A stretch of DNA of 64,000 nucleotides from Treponema sp. (GTDB lineage Bacteria > Spirochaetota > Spirochaetia > Treponematales > Breznakiellaceae): contig WRIV01000011.1 in the NCBI GenBank assembly GCA_009782555.1, positions 30,505 through 94,504 on the forward strand, written 5' to 3'. A model generated the notes under the pieces. That model saw only the letters and a program-made list of their open reading frames with translations. It was not told the DNA's origin and searched no databases. Positions 38,031 to 46,592 of the stretch are shown here, one piece after another (positions within the stretch are counted from its first letter, which is position 1; the number at the start of each line of letters is the position of its first letter). The position numbers and the translations under genes are program-made.

Positions 38031-38729
38031 TTACTGCCCATAATAAGCATCGGGCCCATGTTTGCGTTCCCAGTGCTTTTTTATGATATGCTCCGGCAGG
38101 GGCTTTGCCATCGGATCGAGACGCAAGGTAAGAAGCGCCATTTTGCATATCTCCTCCAGAACCGCGCTGTGGTACACCGACTGAGAGGCACTCCCGCCCC
38201 AGGCAAAGGGTCCGTGCCCCGCCACCAAAACCATGGGCAGGAGGGCTGGATTCAATTTACTCTTTCTGAAGCTCTCTACGATCAAATCCCCAGTCTCAAG
38301 TTCATAGTCGTTTTTCACCGCCTCTGGACTCATGAATTCGGTGCAGGGAATCTCCTCTGTTCCGTGGTCCGCATGGGTGGTACCGAACACCGGAACGGGC
38401 TTTTTTGCCTGGGCCCAGGCAACAGCATAGGGTGAATGAGTGTGCGTAATGCCGCTGATACCGGTAAATTTCCGGTACAGCACCTGGTGAGTTTTGGCAT
38501 CCGAGGAGGGTTTTAGCTTTCCCTCAACAACACTGCCCTCCAGGTCAAGGAGTACCATTGATTCGGGACTCAGTTTGTCGTAAGAAACCCCGGAAGGTTT
38601 TATGGCAAAAACCCCCTTGCCTGGATCAAAAGCCGAAGCATTACCCCAGGTGTAGATGGCAAGGTTTTGATTTTTAATTTCAAGATTCGCTTCAAAGGCT
38701 TCTTCCCGCAGGGTTTTATACGCATCCAT
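38031..38729 (-). CDS. araD: L-ribulose-5-phosphate 4-epimerase
   Basis: A zinc enzyme of 232 residues converting L-ribulose 5-phosphate to D-xylulose 5-phosphate for the pentose phosphate pathway. YTWGNASAF and IKPSGVSYD bind phosphate. THTHSPYAVAWAQ and the later GHGPFAWG supply zinc-binding histidines, and HADHGTEEIPCTE is also conserved. It is the last gene of the arabinose operon, 2 bases after araA. Confidence 0.95.
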   Translation of the reverse strand: MDAYKTLREEAFEANLEIKNQNLAIYTWGNASAFDPGKGVFAIKPSGVSYDKLSPESMVLLDLEGSVVEGKLKPSSDAKTHQVLYRKFTGISGITHTHSPYAVAWAQAKKPVPVFGTTHADHGTEEIPCTEFMSPEAVKNDYELETGDLIVESFRKSKLNPALLPMVLVAGHGPFAWGGSASQSVYHSAVLEEICKMALLTLRLDPMAKPLPEHIIKKHWERKHGPDAYYGQ

Positions 38730-38731
38730 GG

Positions 38732-40225
38732 TTAACGGTCCATCCAGTACGCCTCGTTCCAGCGCAGTTCATCCCTCAGCCGGTCTGGTTTTGTGCCGCG
38801 TCCAATAAACACAAATTCAATGCCGCTCATCTCCGCCCAGTCTCTAAAATATTCATCTGTCAGGGCTGAAGTGTACACCGAGTGGTGTGTGCCGCCGGCA
38901 AGTATCCAGGCTTCGGCGGCTTCGCCCAAATTCGGATAGGGCTTCCAGAGCGCCCGGGCCACCGGAAGTTTTGGCATGGCATCTTCGATTTTTACAGTCT
39001 CGATTTCGTTAACGATCATCCTGAAACGGCCGCCAAGATCAATGAGGGTTGCCAGCACCGCAGGGCCGGGGGCGGCATCAAACACCATACGGGCAGGATC
39101 GGCCTTGGCGCCGATTCCCAGGGGATGAACCTCAATGCGGGGCTTGCCTTGTGAAATGGAGGGGCATATTTCAAGCATATGGGCACCAAGGGCCGCTTCT
39201 TTACCCGGCTCAAAGTGGTAGGTGTAATCTTCCATAAAAGAAACGCCGCCCGCAAGCCCCGATGCCATGACTTTTGCGCAACGGGTGAGCATGGATTGTT
39301 TCCAGTCCCCCTCAGCACCAAAACCGTAACCTTGTTCCATGAGCCGCTGTGCGGCAAGACCCGGAAGCTGGGATAGGCCGTGAAGGTCCTGGAAGGTGGT
39401 GGTAAAAGCCCCGGCATGTTCCTCAAAAAGCATTTCTTTCAGGGCAATTTCAATTTTCGCCTGTTCCAGCATGGCACTGCGGGCTTTCCCCGGCTTGGCA
39501 AGATCAGGGGCAAGTTCGTAAGAAACGGCGTAATTCTTTGCCAACTCTTCTGCCTGCCCATCGCTGACTTTCGATAAATGTGCAGTAAGATCACCGATAC
39601 CCCAGGTATTTACCTGCCAGCCAAACTTGATCTGGGCCTCAACCTTGTCCCCTTCAGTGACCGCCACTTCCCGCATATTGTCTCCCAGCCGAAGAACCGC
39701 GGTATTCATACCGTCAAGACGAGCGGCGGCGGCCCGCATCCAGACGCCCATGCGGCGGCGTACTTCCCTGTCCTGCCAGAAACCGGCCACCACCTTGCGG
39801 GGCAGCCGCATCCGGGCATGGATATGACCGTGCTCCCTGTCGCCGTGAGCGGACTGGTTCAGATTCATAAAGTCCATGTCAATCGCAGCCCAGGGAATGT
39901 TCCGGTTGAATTGAGTATGCAGGTGCAGCAAGGGTTTGCGGTTCATCGCCAGGCCTTGTATCCACATTTTTGAAGGCGAAAAAGTGTGCATCCATGTGAT
40001 AATCCCCGCACATTTTTCAGAGGCATTGGCTTCTTCAAAGAGTCCCCGAATGGCATAAGGCGTAATTGCCGTGGGCTTCAAAACCACCGTACCGGAAATC
40101 AGCGAATCCTTGTTGAATTCATCCGCCATGATCCGGGCATGCTCGGCGACTTGTTTTAGAGCTGCATCTCCATACAGATCCTGACTCCCGACGATAAACC
40201 AGTATTCAAACTTTTTGAGATCCAT
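38732..40225 (-). CDS. araA: L-arabinose isomerase
   Basis: A 497-residue enzyme converting L-arabinose to L-ribulose. FWFIVGSQDLYG-type YWFIVGSQDLYG is the classic N-terminus. MTHTFSPSKMWI-like HTFSPSKMWI, GGVSFMEDYTYHFEPG with catalytic glutamates and GGTHHSVYTSAL with a metal-binding His are intact. The start at 40225 has GGAG 6 bases upstream and is preferred to an ATG at 40237. A kinase (araB) would be needed next but is not in this window. Confidence 0.95.
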   Translation of the reverse strand: MDLKKFEYWFIVGSQDLYGDAALKQVAEHARIMADEFNKDSLISGTVVLKPTAITPYAIRGLFEEANASEKCAGIITWMHTFSPSKMWIQGLAMNRKPLLHLHTQFNRNIPWAAIDMDFMNLNQSAHGDREHGHIHARMRLPRKVVAGFWQDREVRRRMGVWMRAAAARLDGMNTAVLRLGDNMREVAVTEGDKVEAQIKFGWQVNTWGIGDLTAHLSKVSDGQAEELAKNYAVSYELAPDLAKPGKARSAMLEQAKIEIALKEMLFEEHAGAFTTTFQDLHGLSQLPGLAAQRLMEQGYGFGAEGDWKQSMLTRCAKVMASGLAGGVSFMEDYTYHFEPGKEAALGAHMLEICPSISQGKPRIEVHPLGIGAKADPARMVFDAAPGPAVLATLIDLGGRFRMIVNEIETVKIEDAMPKLPVARALWKPYPNLGEAAEAWILAGGTHHSVYTSALTDEYFRDWAEMSGIEFVFIGRGTKPDRLRDELRWNEAYWMDR

Positions 40226-40239
40226 GCTTGTCTCCATTT

Positions 40240-41421
40240 TTATTTGCTGCTTCTTCTTTTGGAATAGAGGTCAAAGGCCACTGCGGCAAGAAGTACAAAA
40301 CCCTTTATCGCCTGCTGCCAGTCAGGGCTGACCCCCAAAATCGACATGCCGTTATTCAATACGCCGATAAAAAGGCCGCCTACGACAGCTCCAATAATCG
40401 TACCGATACCGCCGGTAACTGCCGCCCCCCCTACATAACATGCTGCGATGGCGTCCAGCTCAAAGCCTTGACCGGCCTTCGGCGTGGCAGCATTTAACCG
40501 GGCGGAAAAAACAACGGCGGCTATGGAGGCAAGAATCGCCATATTGGTATATATCCAAAACATTACCCATTCAGTTTTAATACCGGAGAGTTTTGCCGCC
40601 TTTATATTGCCTCCCAAAGCATAAATATGGCGGCCTTGTATGGTTCTAGAAGCGACAAATTGATATACGATGATAAGAAATCCCAGGATTATCAAAACAT
40701 TAGGAAATCCCCGGTACAGGGAAAATACAATGGTAAAGGCCATAAGTATAACTGCAATAGCCGTAACCTTCACAATCCAGATGCCGCCAGGGAGTACATC
40801 AAAATTGTACTGCTTCTGTTTTTTGCGTCTTTTGATTTCGTTTACGATGATAAGCGCAATAATAAAAAGCCCAATAACAATGGAAAAAAGATGGAACTTT
40901 ACTCCTGCTACGGTAAGACCTCCCAGAGGATCTGGAATATAACCGGAGGCTATGATCTGGAATTCTGCCGGAAAGGGCGCTTTTGTCTGTCCCCGTAAAA
41001 TTACCTGTCCAAGACCACGGAATATTAACATCCCCGCCAAAGTCGCTATAAATGGCGGAACATTAACAAAGGCAATCCAGAAACCCTGCCACATGCCAAT
41101 GACAGCTCCCATTAAAAGTGCTATAAACATTGTTAAAAAGGGATTAAAGTTCATGTCAACAATCATCACGCCGCATACCGCTCCGACGAAACAGATGATC
41201 GAACCCACCGAAAGATCAACATTGCCGGTAATGGTACAAAGAAGCATGCCGACTGCAAGGATCAGTACATAACTATTCTGCAATACCAAATTTGTCAAAT
41301 TCACCGGACGGAAAAATATGCCTTTCGTCCAGATACCCAGGATAATCATTGCCGCTGCCAGCGCAAAAACCATGCCGTACTGCCGGGCGTTTTTCTTTAT
41401 AAGGTCTAACAAGGCGTTCAT
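40240..41421 (-). CDS. gguB: Sugar ABC transporter permease, GguB/XylH type
   Basis: A 393-residue membrane protein of the ribose/xylose permease family, about ten helices. GNVDLSVGSIICFVGAVCG and the FIATLAGMLIFRGLG segment are typical. The mid-protein hydrophilic loop NEIKRRKKQKQYNF separates the halves, and the end GGIGTIIGAVVGGLFIGVLNN is highly conserved. It forms the channel for the sugar bound by the ChvE-like protein. GGAG lies 5 bases before the chosen ATG; another ATG is one codon upstream. araA follows 14 bases later. Confidence 0.92.
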   Translation of the reverse strand: MNALLDLIKKNARQYGMVFALAAAMIILGIWTKGIFFRPVNLTNLVLQNSYVLILAVGMLLCTITGNVDLSVGSIICFVGAVCGVMIVDMNFNPFLTMFIALLMGAVIGMWQGFWIAFVNVPPFIATLAGMLIFRGLGQVILRGQTKAPFPAEFQIIASGYIPDPLGGLTVAGVKFHLFSIVIGLFIIALIIVNEIKRRKKQKQYNFDVLPGGIWIVKVTAIAVILMAFTIVFSLYRGFPNVLIILGFLIIVYQFVASRTIQGRHIYALGGNIKAAKLSGIKTEWVMFWIYTNMAILASIAAVVFSARLNAATPKAGQGFELDAIAACYVGGAAVTGGIGTIIGAVVGGLFIGVLNNGMSILGVSPDWQQAIKGFVLLAAVAFDLYSKRRSSK

Positions 41422-41449
41422 CATTTCTCCTTGGACAAATGGTCCGATG

Positions 41450-43015
41450 TCAGTTGGACAGGATATGGCGCATAATATCTTCCTGTGTTGCTGTTTTGCC
41501 TTCCAGTTCTGCAGTAATCCGTCCTTCGCTCATTACATAAATCCGGTCGCTCATGCCGATTATCTCCGGCATTTCGCTGGAAATAAACAAACAGGCAATG
41601 CCCTGAGCCGCCAGGCCGTTGATGATTGTGTAAATTTCATGCTTGGCCCCCACGTCAATACCCCGCGTCGGTTCATCCAGAATGAGGATCCGGGGATCAG
41701 AGAACAGCCATTTTGCCAATACAACTTTTTGCTGGTTCCCGCCGGAAAGGTTCCCTGCGGACTGTAAAATTGATGGCGTTTTTGTATTGAGTTTTTTACA
41801 GTAATCTTCCGCCACAAGGATTTCTTCCTGCTCGTTGATAATACGTCCCGCCATTCCAAAGAATGGCTTGGCGATTTTTTCCAGTTTTGCCAGGGTTGTA
41901 TTTTCTTTGACGGTCCCAATCAGCACAAGGCCGAATTCCTTTCGATCTTCGGTCATGTAGGCAAGGCCATGTTCAATTGCCTTTGGGATCGAGTTCAGAT
42001 TAACTCCCTTGCCGTCGATCAGTGTCCTGCCGCTGATATTATCGCCGTAATATTTGCCAAAAATACTGGTGGCCAATTCGGTGCGGCCTGCCCCAACCAG
42101 ACCCGCCAACCCCACCACCTCTCCGGATCGGACGGTAATGTTAACATTGTCCAGTTTTTTTCGTTCCGGGTTGTCGGGGTTATAGACTGTCCAGTTTTTT
42201 ACTTCAAATACAACTTTCCCAACCGGTGTGTTCCGTTTGGGAAAACGATCGGTAATCTCCCGTCCGACCATACCTTTAATAATCCGCTCCTCGCTGATGG
42301 ACGCTGGGCCGGCGGTGTTTCTTTTTACATGGAGGGTTTCAATGGTTTTACCATCCCGCAGGATGGTGATGTTATCCGCCACAGATGCGACTTCGTTCAG
42401 TTTATGGGATATCAACATTGATGAAATGTTAAGCTCGTCCCGCAGTTCCCGCAGGATTTGCAGCAAGTGTTCGCTGTCCTTTTCGTTGAGCGCAGAGGTG
42501 GGCTCATCCAGAATCAAAATTCTTGCGTCCTTGGCAAGGGCCTTGGCAATTTCTACAAGCTGCTGTTTGCCCACGCCCAGTTTATTTACCTGTAAATTGG
42601 GGTTTTCGTCCAATCCCAATTTTTGCATATATAAGAGCGCATCGTCCCGGGTTTTATCCCAATTAATAATATTATATTTTGCGCGCTCATCCCCGAGGAA
42701 AATATTTTCCGCTATGGAAAGATAGGGACTAAGGGCCAGTTCCTGATGAATAATAACGATGCCGGTTTTTTCACTTTGCTTGATGTCGGCGAATGCACAG
42801 CGTTTACCTTCAAAAAAAACATCTCCCTGGTAAGTACCATAGGGATATACCCCGGACAGAACCTTTACCAGCGTTGATTTTCCCGCTCCGTTTTCTCCAA
42901 CAAGGGCGTGTATTTCCTTCTGTTTCACCAGGAGGCTTACATTGTCAAGCGCTTTTACCCCTGGAAAAGTTTTGGTGATATTTTTTATTTCAAGCAGCAC
43001 TGCCTGATCTGACAT
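41450..43015 (-). CDS. gguA: Sugar ABC transporter ATP-binding protein, tandem domain
   Basis: A 521-residue protein with two ATPase domains, as in GguA/XylG/MmsA. The first half has GENGAGKSTLVKVL (Walker A), GVGKQQLVEIAKAL and RILILDEPTSAL (Walker B). The second half has a degenerate Walker A (GLVGAGRTEL), LSGGNQQKVVLAKWL and RILILDEPTRGID. The degenerate second site is normal for the family. It powers uptake together with the permease and the ChvE-like binding protein. Confidence 0.94.
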   Translation of the reverse strand: MSDQAVLLEIKNITKTFPGVKALDNVSLLVKQKEIHALVGENGAGKSTLVKVLSGVYPYGTYQGDVFFEGKRCAFADIKQSEKTGIVIIHQELALSPYLSIAENIFLGDERAKYNIINWDKTRDDALLYMQKLGLDENPNLQVNKLGVGKQQLVEIAKALAKDARILILDEPTSALNEKDSEHLLQILRELRDELNISSMLISHKLNEVASVADNITILRDGKTIETLHVKRNTAGPASISEERIIKGMVGREITDRFPKRNTPVGKVVFEVKNWTVYNPDNPERKKLDNVNITVRSGEVVGLAGLVGAGRTELATSIFGKYYGDNISGRTLIDGKGVNLNSIPKAIEHGLAYMTEDRKEFGLVLIGTVKENTTLAKLEKIAKPFFGMAGRIINEQEEILVAEDYCKKLNTKTPSILQSAGNLSGGNQQKVVLAKWLFSDPRILILDEPTRGIDVGAKHEIYTIINGLAAQGIACLFISSEMPEIIGMSDRIYVMSEGRITAELEGKTATQEDIMRHILSN

Positions 43016-43067
43016 AAATGTTCCCTTTTTACCTATAAAAAAGAGCGGTGAATGGCAGCGGACAATG

Positions 43068-43104
43068 GACTTGTGAGAGAATCAGGCTGGTCCTCTCACA
43101 AGTC
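43068..43104 (-). other. Strong hairpin between chvE and gguA
   Basis: GACTTGTGAGAG (43068-43079), 13-base loop, CTCTCACAAGTC (43093-43104): a perfect 12-bp stem just after the chvE stop. Stable stems at this position in sugar ABC operons typically protect the 3' end of the binding-protein mRNA and lower expression downstream. There is no T run directly after the stem in the minus-strand transcript, so full termination is not expected. Confidence 0.65.
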
Positions 43105-43125
43105 TGGCATTCATTCTTTTCTTTG

Positions 43126-44208
43126 CTACAGGCCAAGCTCGGCAGCAGTATGATAACCGGTATCAACTACATCAGCTTGAAGATTATCCTTGGTAACAAT
43201 TACGGAATCAAGAAGGAGAGACGGAACTATTTTTGCTCCATTATTGTAGCTCGTGGTGTCCAGGCCGGTAATGGTCTTGCCTTGCAGAATATCATCAACC
43301 AGCACTACCGTGGCGGCACCAAGTGAACGGGTGTCTTTTAAAACAGTGGCGTATTGCTCACCGGCAAGGATCGATTTACAGGAAGCTACAATGCAGTCCT
43401 GACCGCCTACCACCGGAAGGGGCTTGCCGGGGGTACTGCCGTAACCGACGGCTTTGCAGGCTTCCAAGCAGGACAGGCTGATGGGGTCATAGGGTGACAG
43501 AATGCCGTCAAGCACCAGATTGCCGGAATAATTAGCAGAGAGCAAATTTTCCATTCGCTTTTGAGCTTCCGCAGCGTCCCATCGCAGCGTTCCGACTACG
43601 GCCCTGTCCAACTGGCCGGAAGGAACTCTGAGTACGCCCCTGTCCATATAGGGTCGTAATTTATCCATGGCACCATCAAAAAAACCAACCGAATTGTTAT
43701 CGTCGGGGGAACCGGCGAATAGTTCGATAATAACCGGCCTTGCGGCGGTGGCTTGATCCAGTTTAAGGCCAGTAATAAGAATATCACCCATCTGGCCGCC
43801 GACTTTGTAATTGTCAAAAGATACATAATAGTCCACATCGGGGGACTGCATCAAGAGCCGGTCATAAGCGATGACGGGAATCCCTGCCGCTTGAGCGTTT
43901 GCAAGCTGATTGGAAAGAGCTGATCCATCAATAGACGCGATAACCAATACCTTTACGCCCTTGGTAATCAAATCATCAATTTGGCGAACCTGGGTAGGAA
44001 TATCATCATCTGAAAACTGTAGATCGACTGCATAACCCAATTTTTCCAGGCCTTCCTTGACGGCCATACCATCTTTGTTCCACCGTTCCTCCGAACGGGT
44101 GGGCATTACAACGCCGATCAGGCCTTTGCCCTGTGAGGTTTGACCGCACCCGATGAACAGCACGGAAGCAAACAGAGCCAAAACGAAAAAACCAATCTTT
44201 TTTCTCAT
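43126..44208 (-). CDS. chvE: ChvE-like sugar-binding lipoprotein
   Basis: A 360-residue periplasmic-facing binding protein with a lipoprotein signal ending VLFIGCGQ. GVVMPTRSEERWNKDGMAVK at the N-terminus is characteristic of the ChvE/multiple sugar-binding group, followed by QIDDLITKGVKVLVIASIDG and PVIAYDRLL. ChvE relatives bind arabinose, galactose, glucose or xylose. The araA-araD genes in the same operon suggest arabinose. A strong AGGAG-type site and a regulated promoter precede it. Confidence 0.92.
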   Translation of the reverse strand: MRKKIGFFVLALFASVLFIGCGQTSQGKGLIGVVMPTRSEERWNKDGMAVKEGLEKLGYAVDLQFSDDDIPTQVRQIDDLITKGVKVLVIASIDGSALSNQLANAQAAGIPVIAYDRLLMQSPDVDYYVSFDNYKVGGQMGDILITGLKLDQATAARPVIIELFAGSPDDNNSVGFFDGAMDKLRPYMDRGVLRVPSGQLDRAVVGTLRWDAAEAQKRMENLLSANYSGNLVLDGILSPYDPISLSCLEACKAVGYGSTPGKPLPVVGGQDCIVASCKSILAGEQYATVLKDTRSLGAATVVLVDDILQGKTITGLDTTSYNNGAKIVPSLLLDSVIVTKDNLQADVVDTGYHTAAELGL

Positions 44209-44247
44209 TTCCTTTCTCCTCTCCTAAAAATGTTTTACACGCCAATT

Positions 44248-44265
44248 TGCGTTAACGTACACGCA
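44248..44265. promoter_or_regulatory. LacI-type operator in front of chvE
   Basis: An 18-base dyad with outer arms TGCGT and ACGCA and a central ACGT, placed directly downstream of (and touching) the -10 box. Length, symmetry and position are those of LacI-family operators that block transcription start. The LacI-family gene just upstream is the obvious candidate regulator. Confidence 0.7.
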
Positions 44266-44294
44266 GTATAGCATGATTATTTCCTTCCTGTCAA
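44265..44294 (-). promoter_or_regulatory. Sigma-70-type promoter of the arabinose operon
   Basis: Minus strand: TTGACA (44294-44289), 18-base spacer, TATACT (44270-44265). Transcription would begin inside the adjoining dyad, about 50 bases before the chvE ATG. Confidence 0.75.
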
Positions 44295-44309
44295 CATATC
44301 TTCTCCAGA

Positions 44310-45344
44310 TTATGCTGATTTTGGAGGAGTGTTCTCCCGAATATACACATCTAATGGAATTTCCAGTCTGGCCTCAACTTTCTGCTCCAGCACCACTGAG
44401 CGGAACAGACTTAGTATGGCTTCTCTGCCCTGTTCTTCGGGACGCTGGGCAATAATAGCATCAATGCGGCCATTAATCAGCAAACTCCGGTTATTAGGAA
44501 TAAGATCGTAGCCTATCAACGGAAAAGGACAATTCCTTCGCCGCCGGCCGGATGCCTCCACCACACGGTGGGCCATGCAGTTGGTTATAAAAAGGCCCGA
44601 AAGTCTGCGGTTCTTTACTAGAAACCGGGATATTTCTTTCGCTGAAATTTCGGACCCCTCGTAATCTGAATACTCCTCCACAATCACCGGAAAACCATAC
44701 TTGCGGGCATAACGCAAAAAACCATCCCGGCGGCGGGTGATATGATAATCATCTCCATGGGCATCCAGCACCGCCACAGGTTCGGATACATTGCCGGCAA
44801 AAAGATGAAAAAGCCGCCCGGCAAGATAACCTCCCTTAAACGGATCCTGCCCAATAACACACAGCGGCCTAATTTCCGGCATATCGGAATCAACAAAAAC
44901 GAGAGGTATTTTTTCCGTAATGACCCTTTCGACAAAGGGCCGGGTTAGTTTTGGCATGATAGGAGCAAAGAGTATTCCATCAGGCTTTTCCGCCCGAATT
45001 GAACCGGATTTTTTTTTAAAGGATGCCGGATCATAACGGTCAAATTCAACTATCTTCGTCTCAATACCTAGAGCCCTGATCTCACAGGAGGCCCGTTCAA
45101 TACCATCCATAATCTGTCCCCAGTAACCTGCATCCTGATCCCGCCGGGGGATAAGCGCACAAAAACGGCAAGGCCGGTTGAGTTTAAGACGCCGGGCAAT
45201 GGGATTGGGAGTGAACTGGTATTGTTCGATAATCGTCTCTACTCTTGTCTTCGTTACAGCCGAGACCCGGCCCCGTTTGTGGAGTACCCGGTCAACAGTT
45301 CCAATAGAGACGCCGGCAAGTTCGGCAATTTCACGGACAGTCAT
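44310..45344 (-). CDS. LacI-family transcriptional regulator
   Basis: A 344-residue repressor-type protein. The N-terminal helix-turn-helix is MTVREIAELAGVSIGTVDRV, with the hinge helix at NPIARRLK. The rest is a periplasmic-binding-protein-like sensor domain (IMDGIERASCEIRALGIETK, KPDGILFAP, FITNCMAHRVVEA). It lies directly upstream of the chvE promoter and on the same strand, so it probably controls the arabinose operon and perhaps itself. The sensor would bind arabinose or another pentose; this is inferred from context. Confidence 0.9.
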   Translation of the reverse strand: MTVREIAELAGVSIGTVDRVLHKRGRVSAVTKTRVETIIEQYQFTPNPIARRLKLNRPCRFCALIPRRDQDAGYWGQIMDGIERASCEIRALGIETKIVEFDRYDPASFKKKSGSIRAEKPDGILFAPIMPKLTRPFVERVITEKIPLVFVDSDMPEIRPLCVIGQDPFKGGYLAGRLFHLFAGNVSEPVAVLDAHGDDYHITRRRDGFLRYARKYGFPVIVEEYSDYEGSEISAKEISRFLVKNRRLSGLFITNCMAHRVVEASGRRRRNCPFPLIGYDLIPNNRSLLINGRIDAIIAQRPEEQGREAILSLFRSVVLEQKVEARLEIPLDVYIRENTPPKSA

Positions 45345-45352
45345 GTCTGGTA

Positions 45353-46537
45353 TTATAGTATGTTATGAAATACCTCTTGCATAGTATTTTTATACGGCAA
45401 TTCCCTGTTTAATTCAGCGATGGCATTTTCTTCATGCCAGTTGACCATGCCGATATTTGTTTTGAACAGCATTTCCAGGACAGGATCAAAAAATTTGTGA
45501 TAACTGTGATCAAAGTCCACCCGGAAACCACGGCGAATTTTATGAGGTGACCCTATACCGGGATCAAAGTAGAGGATCTTCTCTCGAATACAGTAATCCA
45601 TGGGGGCATAGTAGCAAACCGCAAAATGCAGATCTCTTATATCTTCGCAGGCTCCCCAATAACGGCCCCATATACGGTTTCCCTTGCGGAACATCATGGC
45701 CAGGGCCAGGGGATTTTTATTCTCCTCCGGGACATCTTTTTCGGACAAAACCTTCCGCCGCGCCTGGGAAAATACCGTTCTATGCCGGAAATGCTGTTCT
45801 ATCAGAGAAAAGAAAAATTTGTTTACCCAGCGGGCATCCCATGGTAAAAATTTATCGTTGGTTCGGGAGTAAAGATCAAAAATATGATCAAAGCAGCGGC
45901 GGTCCGCATCGTCTCCTTCTATTATAGTTAGCTCTATTCCCTGTTCTTCATGACGGTGGTATTCTTTCCGGATGTTCTTTCGCTGGTTTTTATTAAACCG
46001 GGAAAGGTATTCCTGAAAATCGGAAAATGTATTGTCCCAGACAAAACGGGAATGTTTCCAGCCGTCATAGGATCGTTCTGTAAGAGAACCGGACCAGGCC
46101 GCCCAGGCAGCATCGGCAAAGAGAAAGTGCAAGCCCCGGACTCCGCTTTTCCGGCAAAACGCTTCCGCCGTATCAAGCAATATCCGGTTCAGTGCCGCCG
46201 GGTCTTCATCGGGGGCAAAGAGAAAACGGTAACCCTCCGCCGGGGTTGCCGGAACAGTACCAATCAGTTTAGGATACCAGGGCCGGCCCATGGAGGCAGA
46301 TGCTTTTGCCCAAAAATAATCCCACACAAATTCACCTTCGCTGTGATTCTTTAAGTACAGGGGAGCCGCGGCGAGGAGTTTGTCTTTTTTCCACAGCGAT
46401 AAATGCAGAGGATACCAGCCTGTTATAGGAGCGGTACTGCCCGATTCTTCCAGCGCCGACAGCCATTCCCATTCCAGAAAAGGAATGATTTCTTCCGTAA
46501 CCATGCTGTTCCAGTCCGCTTTGCTAAACTCAGTCAT
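45353..46537 (-). CDS. FemAB/GNAT-like protein of the DUF482 family
   Basis: About 394 residues matching the peptidogalycan biosynthesis/recognition family (PF04339). FLEWEWLSALEESGS, TGWYPLHLSLW, WDYFWAKASA, FNKNQRKNIRKE, RYWGACED, LHFAVCYYAPMDYCI and FDPGIGSPHKIRRGF are all conserved. Relatives adopt a GNAT acyltransferase fold; their substrate is uncertain. An in-frame start at 46627 would overlap the gyrA end by 35 bases. The Met at 46537 fits the family N-terminus better, although neither has a good ribosome-binding site. It follows gyrA directly. Confidence 0.82.
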   Translation of the reverse strand: MTEFSKADWNSMVTEEIIPFLEWEWLSALEESGSTAPITGWYPLHLSLWKKDKLLAAAPLYLKNHSEGEFVWDYFWAKASASMGRPWYPKLIGTVPATPAEGYRFLFAPDEDPAALNRILLDTAEAFCRKSGVRGLHFLFADAAWAAWSGSLTERSYDGWKHSRFVWDNTFSDFQEYLSRFNKNQRKNIRKEYHRHEEQGIELTIIEGDDADRRCFDHIFDLYSRTNDKFLPWDARWVNKFFFSLIEQHFRHRTVFSQARRKVLSEKDVPEENKNPLALAMMFRKGNRIWGRYWGACEDIRDLHFAVCYYAPMDYCIREKILYFDPGIGSPHKIRRGFRVDFDHSYHKFFDPVLEMLFKTNIGMVNWHEENAIAELNRELPYKNTMQEVFHNIL

Positions 46538-46592
46538 GGCCTGGGCGTATTTAAGAGTATAGGGGCCTTCCAGATTTAGAACCGGGTTTAAC

